The translations under genes and the position numbers were made by a program. 64,000 nucleotides of DNA from positions 7,006,001-7,070,000 of the forward strand of contig NZ_CP109467.1 of the NCBI RefSeq assembly GCF_036227325.1. The letters are read 5' to 3'. Within the stretch, counting starts at the first letter, position 1. Every line of letters starts with the position of its first letter. The DNA comes from Streptomyces sp. NBC_01465. Its GTDB lineage: Bacteria > Actinomycetota > Actinomycetes > Streptomycetales > Streptomycetaceae. The notes under the pieces are model-generated. The model did no database searches. It saw only the letters and a program-made list of their open reading frames with translations, and was not told where the DNA came from. Shown one piece after another: positions 1 through 7,840 of this stretch.

Positions 1-879
1 ATGGTGACCATGCGCTCCACCATCCACCTGCACACCGCCGACGACGCCCTCACCCTGCGGCCGCTGGTCCAGGGCGCCCGTGAGCGCGAGCTGAAGAACT
101 TCCGCAAGGGGCTCGTGGGGGTCGGGCTCGACCGGCTCGCCGCGCTCTCCCGGGAGCTGGTCGAGGAGCGGCCCCGCACCATGAAGGAGATCAGGGAGGC
201 GTTGCTCCAGGAGTGGCCCGACGCCGATCCGATGTCCCTGTCCGTTGCCGCGCGGTGCACCCTGCCGCTGGTCCAGGTCACCCCGCGCGGGCTCTGGGGG
301 AGGAGCGGCCAGGTCGCGCTCACCACCGTCGAGCACTGGCTGGGGCGCAAGACCCAGCCCGTACCGGCGCCGGACGCGACCGTGCTGCGGTATCTCGGGG
401 CCTTCGGGCCCGCGTCCGTGAAGGACATGCAGATCTGGGCCGGGCTCACCCGGCTGAGTGAGGTCTTCGAGCGGCTGCGGCCGCAGCTGGTCACCTTCCG
501 GGACGTGAGTGGTGTGGAGCTCTTTGATCTGCCCGATGCTCCCCGGCCCGACGAGGACACCCCCGCCCCGCCCCGTTTCCTCCCCGAGTTCGACAATCTG
601 CTGCTCTCGCACGCCGACCGATCCCGGATGGGGCCGGCCGAGTACAAGGGCCGTACCTGGAAGGGCAATCAGGCGTACTGCGTCTTCCTGCTCGATGGGT
701 TTCTTGCCGGTGTGTGGCGGCTCAAGGAGGAGAAGGGCGCCGCTCGGCTGGAGATCGAGCCCTTCGGGAAGCCGACGCGCGCCGAGCGGGCGGCGCTGGC
801 CGAGGAGGGGGAGCGGCTGCTCGCCTCCATGACCGGCGCCGCCGAACGCGACGTGCGCTTCGGCGCCTTCACGCAGTGA
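1..879 (+). CDS. Winged-helix DNA-binding protein, AlkZ/YcaQ-like (5' truncated)
   Basis: The visible 292 residues resemble the HTH_42 family (E. coli YcaQ, Streptomyces AlkZ), which includes DNA glycosylases acting on crosslinks and bulky lesions. The opening stretch (MRSTIHLH) matches the conserved segment that normally follows about 70 N-terminal residues, and the family's length is about 350-400 residues, so the true start lies before the window. The catalytic QxQ region of AlkZ would be in the missing part, so glycosylase activity cannot be judged. The C-terminal motif PEFDNLLLSHADR (about residue 195) and the Gly/Trp-rich end are family-typical. It converges on the decarboxylase gene, overlapping its 3' end by 11 bases. 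Confidence 0.75.
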   Translation: MVTMRSTIHLHTADDALTLRPLVQGARERELKNFRKGLVGVGLDRLAALSRELVEERPRTMKEIREALLQEWPDADPMSLSVAARCTLPLVQVTPRGLWGRSGQVALTTVEHWLGRKTQPVPAPDATVLRYLGAFGPASVKDMQIWAGLTRLSEVFERLRPQLVTFRDVSGVELFDLPDAPRPDEDTPAPPRFLPEFDNLLLSHADRSRMGPAEYKGRTWKGNQAYCVFLLDGFLAGVWRLKEEKGAARLEIEPFGKPTRAERAALAEEGERLLASMTGAAERDVRFGAFTQ

Positions 880-2200
880 CGTCGCGGCGCAGGCAGTCGT
901 CGAACGTCTCGCGCCGCAGGAGCAGGCGCTCCTGCCCCTCCGCCACCGCCACCAGCGGCGGCCTGCCGACCATGTTGTAGCCCGAGGCCATCGAGAGGTG
1001 GTACGCCCCGGACGCCGGTACGGCCAGGAGGTCGCCCGGACGGATGTCCTCGGGGAGCTCCACCGACTCCGCCAGTACGTCGCCCGCCTCGCAGTGGCGT
1101 CCCACGACGGTGGCCGTACGCATCGGGGCCGACGAGGCGCGGCCCACCGTGCGGGCGGTGTAGCGCGCCCCGTAGAGGGACGGGCGCGGGTTGTCGCTCA
1201 TTCCGCCGTCCACCGCCACGAACACCTGGCGGCCCGAGCGCTTCACCGACAGGACGCGGTAGAGCGCTATGCCCGCCGTCGCGATCATCGAGCGGCCCGG
1301 CTCCAGGGTGAGGCGGGGCTCCGGATAGTCGAACTCGGCGCAGGCGCGGCCCAGTTCGTCGCGGATACGGCGGCCGAATGCGGCCGGGGCGGGAGCCGGA
1401 TCGCCCGGCAGGTACGGCACGGCGAAACCGCCGCCGAGGTCCAGTTCGGGGAGCGTGACCCCGTGCCGCTCCCTGATCCGTGCCAGGAAGCCGACCATGC
1501 GGTGGGCGGCGCGGGCGTACGGCTCGGTGGAGGCGATCTGTGAGCCCAAGTGGCAGTGCAGGCCGACCAGTTCGAGGCGCGGCTGGCCCAGCACCCGGGC
1601 GACCGCGTCCTCGGCGTCCCCGCCGGTGAGCGAGAGCCCGAACTTCTGGCCCTCCGTCCCGGTCCGGATCTTGTGGTGTGCGCCCGCTTCGATCCCGGGC
1701 AGGACACGGACCATCACCTGCTGCGGGTCGGGCCCCGTGACCTGGGCCGCGAGGCGGGCGATCTCGCAGTCCGAGTCGATGACGATCCGCCCGACGCCGT
1801 GGCGCAGGGCCGCGCGCAGGTCCTCGGGGGACTTGGCGTTGCCGTGCATCACGATGCGGCCGGGCGGGAAGCCGCGCGAGACGGCCAGCTCCAGTTCCCC
1901 GGCCGAGCACACGTCCAGGCCCAGGCCCTCCTCCCGTACCCAGTCCACAACTGCCCTGGAGAGAAAGGCCTTTGCCGCATAGACCACCTCGGCGCCCGGG
2001 ACGGCGCGAAGCCAGGCGCGCGCCCGGGACCGTACCTCCGCCTCGTCGAGCACATACAGAGGAGTGCCGTGACTCCCGGCGAGCGCCGCCAGGGACACCC
2101 CGCCGACCAGCAGGTCGCCGCCGGGGCCTGCGACCGCCGAGGCCGGCCACACCGAGGGGGCGCTCAACTCGGGGAGCGACACCAGCGAGACGGTGGTCAT
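869..2200 (-). CDS. lysA: Diaminopimelate decarboxylase-type (fold III) PLP enzyme
   Basis: 443 residues, an alanine-racemase-type barrel followed by a beta domain. The PLP lysine is K77 in VYAAKAFL. The HCHLGSQI motif (about 205), the glycine loop DLGGGFAVPY, EPGRSM and the second-subunit active-site motif CEAGD (about 375) fit meso-diaminopimelate decarboxylases, which convert meso-DAP to lysine. It is not next to the hom-thr genes where the housekeeping lysA usually lies in Streptomyces, so a specialised paralogue is possible. The ATG at 2200 is chosen because AGGAAGAGG lies just upstream and it overlaps the stop of the preceding small gene by 4 bases, suggesting translational coupling. 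An open frame continuing upstream to 3379 is not part of the gene. Confidence 0.85.
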   Translation of the reverse strand: MTTVSLVSLPELSAPSVWPASAVAGPGGDLLVGGVSLAALAGSHGTPLYVLDEAEVRSRARAWLRAVPGAEVVYAAKAFLSRAVVDWVREEGLGLDVCSAGELELAVSRGFPPGRIVMHGNAKSPEDLRAALRHGVGRIVIDSDCEIARLAAQVTGPDPQQVMVRVLPGIEAGAHHKIRTGTEGQKFGLSLTGGDAEDAVARVLGQPRLELVGLHCHLGSQIASTEPYARAAHRMVGFLARIRERHGVTLPELDLGGGFAVPYLPGDPAPAPAAFGRRIRDELGRACAEFDYPEPRLTLEPGRSMIATAGIALYRVLSVKRSGRQVFVAVDGGMSDNPRPSLYGARYTARTVGRASSAPMRTATVVGRHCEAGDVLAESVELPEDIRPGDLLAVPASGAYHLSMASGYNMVGRPPLVAVAEGQERLLLRRETFDDCLRRDVTA

Positions 2201-2577
2201 CCGTACACCTCTTCCTTGCTGTGGGGCAGAGCGGCGACTTCCCGCACCCGTGTACAGAGATGCCGTTCGGGCCACGGCTTCACGGCCGGCGCGGCGAAGG
2301 CCGTGAGCTGCGGATCGACCGTCACGGTCACCACTCCGAGCGGCTCGGCCAGCACCCGCAGGGCCGGCTCGGCCAGCCGGATCCACGCCTGGCGCTCGCC
2401 CAGTACGGCGGCGAGCCGCTGGGGGCTGGTGAATCCGACCGCGGTCCGCGCGCCCAACGGCGTCCGCAGGAACCGCAGTTGACACCCTCCGGCAGAGCCG
2501 TGCCTGACCGGCACGTAGAGGGGCCCTGCCGGGCGCGGTGAATGGGGTTCCGGGTCCTCGGGGGCGAGGGTCTGCAT
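2197..2577 (-). CDS. Small SAV_915-like hypothetical protein
   Basis: 126 residues with no assigned function. The sequence (LYVPVRHG... FLRTPLGARTAVGFTSPQRLAAVLG) resembles the short SAV_915/SseB-N-like proteins often found in Streptomyces. There is no signal peptide or membrane segment. The ATG at 2577 is preferred over a start 17 codons upstream because GGAGG sits 6 bases before it. Its stop overlaps the decarboxylase ATG (ATGA), so the two are probably co-translated. This suggests a linked role that cannot be specified. Confidence 0.65.
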   Translation of the reverse strand: MQTLAPEDPEPHSPRPAGPLYVPVRHGSAGGCQLRFLRTPLGARTAVGFTSPQRLAAVLGERQAWIRLAEPALRVLAEPLGVVTVTVDPQLTAFAAPAVKPWPERHLCTRVREVAALPHSKEEVYG

Positions 2578-2724
2578 GATGTCCTCCGGGCGTAGTGCGA
2601 GCGGGACCCGTTCTCCGGGTCCGTCCACTCGAAGCTATGCCCGGCGGGAGTGCGTGCAGCCGGTCCCTGACGCGCCGCTGACCCTCAGGCGCCGTACTTT
2701 GACGTGGCTCTGACGCCCGGTGCC

Positions 2725-3372
2725 TCAGTCCGCCCGCCCCGTCGCGGCCACCGTCACCCCGAGCCCGATCATCGCGAAGCCGCCCGCCCCGCCGATCAGC
2801 GACAGACGGCGCTCCGAGCGGCCGAACCAGGAGCGGGCCGCGGAGGCCGTCAGACCCCAGAGGGTGTCCGTGACCAGGCCGATCGAGATCGGCACCAGCC
2901 CCAACAGCAGCATCTGCACCGGGACATGACCCGCCGCGTGGTCCACGAACTGCGGCAGTACGGCGGCGAAGAAGACGATCCCCTTCGGGTTCGTCAGCCC
3001 CACCAGCGCGCCGTCCGCCACCGTCCGCACATCGCCGCGCGCCGCCGGTGCCGTCCGCGGGGCGAGCGAGGAGAGCCTCATCTCCTTGCGGTGGCGGAAG
3101 GCCTGCACCCCCAGGAACACCAGATACGCCGCCCCCGCCAGCTTCAGCGCCATGAACACCACCAGCGAACGCTCGACCACCGCCCCCACACCCAGCGCGA
3201 CGATCACCACCAGCAGATACGAGCCGAGTACATTGCCCAGCGCGGTGGCGACCGCGGTCCTGCGGCCATGGGCGAGCGCGCGGCCGATGATGAACAGCAC
3301 GCTCGGGCCGGGGATCGAGATGATCAGCAGAGACATCGCCGCGAAGGCGAGAAATCGGTCGGTGGACACCAT
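2725..3372 (-). CDS. LysE/RhtB family amino-acid exporter
   Basis: 215 residues with about six hydrophobic membrane segments. The N-terminal signature IPGPSVLFIIGRALAHG (about residues 17-33) and the NPKGIVFF motif (about 125) mark the LysE superfamily, which exports amino acids or derivatives by proton exchange. The ATG at 3372 was chosen because GAGGGGG precedes it and the protein then starts directly at the first membrane helix. An 18-codon upstream extension is possible but poorly supported. Its position beside a diaminopimelate-decarboxylase-type enzyme makes lysine or a related diamine a reasonable guess for the substrate, but that is inference only. Confidence 0.85.
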   Translation of the reverse strand: MVSTDRFLAFAAMSLLIISIPGPSVLFIIGRALAHGRRTAVATALGNVLGSYLLVVIVALGVGAVVERSLVVFMALKLAGAAYLVFLGVQAFRHRKEMRLSSLAPRTAPAARGDVRTVADGALVGLTNPKGIVFFAAVLPQFVDHAAGHVPVQMLLLGLVPISIGLVTDTLWGLTASAARSWFGRSERRLSLIGGAGGFAMIGLGVTVAATGRAD

Positions 3373-3432
3373 GTCCCACACCCCCTCAGACGCCCCATCC
3401 AAGCAGCCGGGCCGGGCGCGGGCCATGGTGCG

Positions 3433-4284
3433 TCAGGGCAGCAACCCCGCCCGGCGGGCAGCCGCCACCGCCTCCGTCCGGCTGTGCGCCCCCAGCTTCC
3501 TCATCGCGGAGCGCAGATACCCCTTCACCGTCTCCGCCTTCAGCCCCAGCGCTTCCCCGGTCACCGCGTTGGTCGCCCCGGCCGCCACCCACGTCAGTAC
3601 GTCGACCTCGCGCGGCGCCAGCACCACCTCGCGCACCGGCGCCAGCGTCGGCGGCGCGGGCGCCAACCAGCCGCAGACTGCGAGGAGTTCGTCGCGCAGC
3701 AGCGGGTCCACGATGTGCGGAGCCAGCGCACGCAACGCGCTCCGCGTCTCCCGGATCAGCTCCGGGGCGTCCGCGCCGCACACCGGCTCGCGCGCCGCCG
3801 CCAGCAGGCGCTCCGCCTCGTCCCGTACGAGCAGGGACTGCTCCACGTCGCGCGCCGCCTCCACCGCGGCGCCGAAGGTCCGGTCGCCGAAGGCCGTGGG
3901 CGTACGGAGCGCCCCGTACAGCACGCCGCGCACCTTGCGGCGTACGACGACCGGCACCGCGAGGACCGCACGCAGCCCCTCCGCCGTGACCGGGGTGTCG
4001 TACTCGTGGCTGATGTGCAGCGACGACCGGTAGTCGAGCACCGCGCAGGGCCGGGAGAGCGCGATCGACTTCCCGCCCAGGCCGTTGCCCGTCGAGACGG
4101 CGAGACCGCGCAGGGCGTCGGTCGACGTGCCGCTCAGCTCGGCGATACGGAAATGGTGCGCGCCGCCGAGCAGCCCGCCGAAGGCCACCGGCAGCCCGGT
4201 GGTACGGCGCAGCCTCAGCAGCGCCGCCCGCATCTCCACTGCATCCACCACATCACGATCGTAGTGAAGGGACCGCGCGGCCAC
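3433..4284 (-). CDS. GAF-domain LuxR-type transcriptional regulator
   Basis: 283 residues. Residues about 25-165 look like a GAF sensory domain, and the last 65 residues form a LuxR/GerE helix-turn-helix: LAPREVDVLTWVAAGATN, then a recognition helix with KAETVKGYLRSAMRKL. The arrangement is common among regulators divergent from acyl-CoA synthetase genes, as here with the gene at 4371. Control of that neighbour is plausible but not shown. The GTG at 4284 has a weak ribosome site. An ATG 17 codons inside is an alternative. The ligand is unknown. Confidence 0.8.
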   Translation of the reverse strand: MAARSLHYDRDVVDAVEMRAALLRLRRTTGLPVAFGGLLGGAHHFRIAELSGTSTDALRGLAVSTGNGLGGKSIALSRPCAVLDYRSSLHISHEYDTPVTAEGLRAVLAVPVVVRRKVRGVLYGALRTPTAFGDRTFGAAVEAARDVEQSLLVRDEAERLLAAAREPVCGADAPELIRETRSALRALAPHIVDPLLRDELLAVCGWLAPAPPTLAPVREVVLAPREVDVLTWVAAGATNAVTGEALGLKAETVKGYLRSAMRKLGAHSRTEAVAAARRAGLLP

Positions 4285-4370
4285 CTGGTTCTTGATTTCC
4301 GGATGCGGTTGAGTGCCTAATCACCGCAGAAGAAGCGGTAGTTCCTCCACTTCCGGGAAGCGAGCGCACC

Positions 4371-5912
4371 ATGCGGACGCCGATGACCGTCACCGATTTC
4401 CTCGACCGCGCCGAGTGGGGCTTCGCCTCGGCCCCCGGTGTGATCGACGAGCCGAACCAGCCCGCCCCGCCGGTGCCCACCTCGACGTACGGAGAGCTCG
4501 GCGACCGGGTCCGCGCCTGGCAGGCGGGCCTCGACGCATGGGGTGTCGGACCGGGGGAGCGGGTGGCGGTGGTCAGCCACAACTCCGCCCGGATGCTGGA
4601 GCTGCTGTTCGCGGTGCCGATGAGCGGCCGGATCTGCGTGCCCATCAACTTCCGGCTGAAGCCCGACGAGATCGACTACATGGTGCGCCAGAGCGGCGCC
4701 TCGGTGCTCTTCGTCGACCCGGAGCTGGACGGTCCGCTCTCCGGGGTCAAGGCGCGCCACCGGTTCGTCCTGGGCGACCGGACCGAACGGGAGTTCATGC
4801 GGTTCGGCGTGGAGCCGCGCCCGTGGGCGGACCCGGACGAGGACGCCACCGCGACCATCAACTACACGTCGGGGACCACCGCGCGTCCGAAAGGCGTACA
4901 GCTGACGCACCGCAACATCTGGGTCAACGGGCTGACCCTGGGCCTCCACACCCGGGCCTGGGAGCGCGACGTCTATATGCACACCCTCCCCATGTTCCAC
5001 TGCAACGGCTGGGGCATGCCGTTCGTCATGGCGGGGCTCGGGGTGAAGCAGGTGGTGCTGCGCAAGGTCGACGGGGCGGAGATCCTGCGCCGGGTCGAGG
5101 AGCACGGGGTCACACTGATGTGCGGAGCCCCCGCGGTGTGGAACGCGGTCCTGGACGCCGCGGCGACCTGGGACGGCGAGATCCCCGGCCGCGACCGGGT
5201 GCGGGTCGTGTGCGCGGGAGCGCCGCCGCCGAGCCGGACGATCCAGCGAATGGGCGAGGAACTTGGCTGGGAGTTCACCCAGATCTACGGTCTGACCGAG
5301 ACCTCCCCGCTCCTCACGTTCAACCGCACGCAGCCCGCCGACGACGAGCTGCCGGCCGCGGAGCGGGCAAGGCGCCTGGCGCGCGCGGGAGTTCCGGCGC
5401 TCGGGGTCAGGCTGAAAGTCGCGGAGTCCGGTGAAGTGCTGGCCCGCTCGAACACCGTGCTCGAGGGGTACTGGGAGAAGCCGGAGGAGAGCGCGGCGGC
5501 GCTGGAGGACGGCTGGTTCCATACCGGTGACGGCGGAACGATCGACGAGGCCGACGGTCATCTGACGATCTCGGACCGGAAGAAGGACGTGATCATCACC
5601 GGCGGTGAGAACGTGTCGTCGATCGAGGTGGAGGACACAATTTTCAGCCATCCGGCGGTCGCCGAGGTCGCGGTCATCGGCGTACCGCACGAGAAGTGGG
5701 GCGAGACGATTCTGGCCCTCGTCGTGCTCGCCGAAGGGGCGAGCGCGCAGGAGGCCGACATCATCGCCCATTGCAAGGAGCGGATGGCCGGCTACAAGGC
5801 GCCGACCTCGGTCGAGTTCCGTGAGGCCATCCCGCGTACCGCAACGGGCAAGATCCAGAAGTTCAAGCTGCGTGAGCCGTACTGGTCGGGGCTGGACCGG
5901 GGCGTCAACTAG
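4371..5912 (+). CDS. Acyl-CoA synthetase (AMP-forming fatty-acid--CoA ligase)
   Basis: 513 residues of the ANL superfamily, activating a carboxylic acid as acyl-AMP and then acyl-CoA. Motifs in order: phosphate loop INYTSGTTARPKG (about 163), aromatic substrate-site region HCNGWGMP, IYGLTETSP (about 305), TGD and DRKKDVIITGGENVSS hinge, and C-terminal PRTATGKIQK with the adenylation lysine. The chain length of the substrate cannot be read. It is divergent from the GAF-LuxR regulator. A second in-frame ATG four codons downstream is an equally possible start. Confidence 0.9.
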   Translation: MRTPMTVTDFLDRAEWGFASAPGVIDEPNQPAPPVPTSTYGELGDRVRAWQAGLDAWGVGPGERVAVVSHNSARMLELLFAVPMSGRICVPINFRLKPDEIDYMVRQSGASVLFVDPELDGPLSGVKARHRFVLGDRTEREFMRFGVEPRPWADPDEDATATINYTSGTTARPKGVQLTHRNIWVNGLTLGLHTRAWERDVYMHTLPMFHCNGWGMPFVMAGLGVKQVVLRKVDGAEILRRVEEHGVTLMCGAPAVWNAVLDAAATWDGEIPGRDRVRVVCAGAPPPSRTIQRMGEELGWEFTQIYGLTETSPLLTFNRTQPADDELPAAERARRLARAGVPALGVRLKVAESGEVLARSNTVLEGYWEKPEESAAALEDGWFHTGDGGTIDEADGHLTISDRKKDVIITGGENVSSIEVEDTIFSHPAVAEVAVIGVPHEKWGETILALVVLAEGASAQEADIIAHCKERMAGYKAPTSVEFREAIPRTATGKIQKFKLREPYWSGLDRGVN

Positions 5913-6252
5913 GTGCAACTGGAGTACCTGCTTCATGTTTTGAGCACGAATTACACACAACTCACTTCTGCGCGGGCCCCCTATGGTCTAAGTTGACTTT
6001 GCCCCACACGGTGGGACTCCGGGCGATAAATGATGATCTTTGGGTTCAGGTTCCAGAGATGATCAACTCCCGGAGCCGTATGGGGTGTTGGGGGCAGGGG
6101 GCACACGGGGGCTTCGGCGGCGATGCGCACACCCGGATGAACTGACCGGGTGTGCGGGGCTGTTGCCGTCGAAGTGGGTTGTCCAAGTAGGGCTGAAGTA
6201 GTGGGGATGTCGTGTACCGGGGGGCGACGCCTTCCGGGAGCAACGGCTGTGG
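5913..6252. other. 340-base gap before the exopolysaccharide locus
   Basis: This is the leader of the 27-kb polysaccharide locus. No convincing gene is seen, and short minus-strand frames lack ribosome sites and family resemblance. It is less G+C rich at its left end than its surroundings. A TTGACT at 5993-5998 could be a -35, but no good -10 lies 16-19 bases downstream, so the promoter is not assigned. A perfect 11-bp hairpin lies at 6126-6156. Confidence 0.5.
6126..6156. promoter_or_regulatory. Perfect 11-bp hairpin in the leader
   Basis: CGCACACCCGG pairs exactly with CCGGGTGTGCG around a 9-base loop (ATGAACTGA). No T-run follows and it ends about 97 bases before the first gene. It could be a terminator of upstream transcription, an attenuator in the leader, or a protein site. 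The sequence alone does not decide between these. Confidence 0.5.
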
Positions 6253-7767
6253 GTGACCACGCCGAACTACTTGGGACCGGGGGGTTCTATGCGGCAGGGG
6301 GGATTAGTCGACCCTTTTCCGTCGGCGCGAGGGCGTCTGACGGACGGGGCGATGGGTCAGCCGGCGAGCGACTGGGAACAGCGCTACAGGCGCAATGTGA
6401 TCATCAGCGACACCTTGGCCACCTTCGTGGTGGTGGCATCGATCGGCCAGTTCTTCGGGGCCAGAGATGCCGCCAACTGGCATGAGAAGTGGGGGATTCT
6501 GGCCTTCGGCACCGAGCTGCTCGTGCTCGGAGCGCTCACCCTGAGCCGCTCGTGGGCGCCGGCCGTGCTCGGTCAGGGCGCGGAGGAATTCCGCAGGCTC
6601 GGACGCTCGCTCTTCACGGTGGTCGTCGTACTGGCGCTCGGTGGGATCGCTCTCACCTCGCGCAACATCAAACTCTGGATCTTTGTCGCGATCCCCATGA
6701 TCGGGATCGTGACCATGACCGAGCGGTATCTGCTCCGTCTCTGGCTGCACCGGCAGCGCAAGGTCGGACAGTGTCTGCGACCGGTGCTCGCCGCCGGGAG
6801 CCCCGACACGGTGCGCGACCTGATCAACCGGACCCGCAAATTCCCGCACCTCGGCTGGCGCGTCGAGGCCGTGTGCACGGTGGACGGGCGGGGACTCGAC
6901 GGCGACCAGCTGGACGGAGTGCCGGTCGTCGGTCAACTCGCCGACGCCGCGGGCCATGTGCGCCGTGACGGCTACCGGGTCGTCGCGGTCACACCGGACC
7001 CCTACTGGTCACCGGACCGGCTCCAGAAACTGGCCTGGAACCTCGAAGGCAGCGATGCCGAGATGGTCGTGGCCCCCGTGCTGATGGAGGTGGCGGGCCC
7101 GCGGCTGCACGTCGACGCGGTGCTCGGCATCCCGCTGCTGCGGGTCAGCATGCCCGCCTTCACCGGAGCCCGCCGGGTGATCAAGGGGGTCATGGACCGG
7201 GTGGGCGCGGCGATCCTGCTGGTGATGCTCATGCCGCTGCTGGTGCTCGTCGGGCTGCTCGTGGTGGTGGACAGCAGGGGTGGGATGGTCTACCGCCAGC
7301 GCAGGGTCGGCAAGAACGGCCGCGAGTTCATCATTCTCAAGTTCCGCACCATGTCGGCCGGGGCCCACGCCGCACGGGCCCAGCTCGCCGATCGCGACGA
7401 GGGTGCGGGGCTGCTGTTCAAGGTCCGCGGGGACCCCCGGGTGACCCGGGTGGGAGCCGTACTGCGGCGGTACTCGATCGACGAAGTCCCGCAGCTGTTC
7501 AACGTGTTGACCGGATCGATGTCACTCGTCGGTCCGCGGCCTCCGCTGCCGGAGGAGTCCGCCGCGTACGGTCCCGACATCCGGCGACGCCTCCTGGTCA
7601 AGCCCGGGCTCACCGGCCTGTGGCAGATCAGCGGACGCAGCGATCTGCCGTGGGACGAGGCGGTCCGGCTCGACCTGCGGTATGTGGAGGACTGGTCGCT
7701 CGCCCTGGACGCGGTGATCTTGTGGAAGACCTTCCGTGCGGTGATCCACGGACAGGGCGCGTACTGA
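6253..7767 (+). CDS. Exopolysaccharide polyprenyl glycosylphosphotransferase (priming enzyme)
   Basis: 504 residues. The N-terminal half has four or five membrane segments and a nucleotide-sugar-binding-like CoA-binding fold. A further membrane segment (about 312-337) leads into the bacterial sugar transferase domain, with ILKFRTM, DEVPQLFNVLTGSMSLVGPRPPLPEE and KPGLTGLWQISGRSDL. Such enzymes (WbaP/CpsE type) move a sugar-1-phosphate from a nucleotide sugar to undecaprenyl phosphate at the membrane, starting the repeat unit. The start used is GTG 6253. An ATG at 6289 with GGGACCGGGGGG upstream is a strong alternative and would shorten the protein by 12 residues. Confidence 0.9.
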   Translation: MTTPNYLGPGGSMRQGGLVDPFPSARGRLTDGAMGQPASDWEQRYRRNVIISDTLATFVVVASIGQFFGARDAANWHEKWGILAFGTELLVLGALTLSRSWAPAVLGQGAEEFRRLGRSLFTVVVVLALGGIALTSRNIKLWIFVAIPMIGIVTMTERYLLRLWLHRQRKVGQCLRPVLAAGSPDTVRDLINRTRKFPHLGWRVEAVCTVDGRGLDGDQLDGVPVVGQLADAAGHVRRDGYRVVAVTPDPYWSPDRLQKLAWNLEGSDAEMVVAPVLMEVAGPRLHVDAVLGIPLLRVSMPAFTGARRVIKGVMDRVGAAILLVMLMPLLVLVGLLVVVDSRGGMVYRQRRVGKNGREFIILKFRTMSAGAHAARAQLADRDEGAGLLFKVRGDPRVTRVGAVLRRYSIDEVPQLFNVLTGSMSLVGPRPPLPEESAAYGPDIRRRLLVKPGLTGLWQISGRSDLPWDEAVRLDLRYVEDWSLALDAVILWKTFRAVIHGQGAY

Positions 7768-7775
7768 TGCGAGGG

Positions 7776-7821
7776 GGGCGCCGTCCCGACGGCGCCCGGA
7801 CAGCAGGCCGTCAGGGCCTGC
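7776..7821 (+). terminator. Two adjacent hairpins between priming enzyme and dehydrogenase
   Basis: GGGCGCCGTC/GACGGCGCCC (7776-7797, 10 bp with a 2-base centre) is followed by GCAGGCC/GGCCTGC (7803-7821, 7 bp, 5-base loop). Both lie in the 73-base gap between two co-directional genes, just ahead of a GGGGGGAGGA ribosome site. They could reduce read-through or stabilise an mRNA end. Confidence 0.55.
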
Positions 7822-7840
7822 CTGGGGGGAGGAACAAGTC

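Noticed and set aside
869..3379. An 836-codon open frame running through the decarboxylase and upstream genes on the minus strand
   Set aside because: Only the part from 2200 has family resemblance. The upstream part is a shadow of the small gene and LysE in another frame, caused by high G+C.
5993..6031. TTGACT with a downstream ATAAAT as a promoter
   Set aside because: The spacing is about 27 bases, too far for a normal sigma-70-type promoter.
6046..6260. Two 65-codon minus-strand frames in the leader of the polysaccharide locus
   Set aside because: No ribosome site, no family resemblance, and they run across the perfect hairpin.
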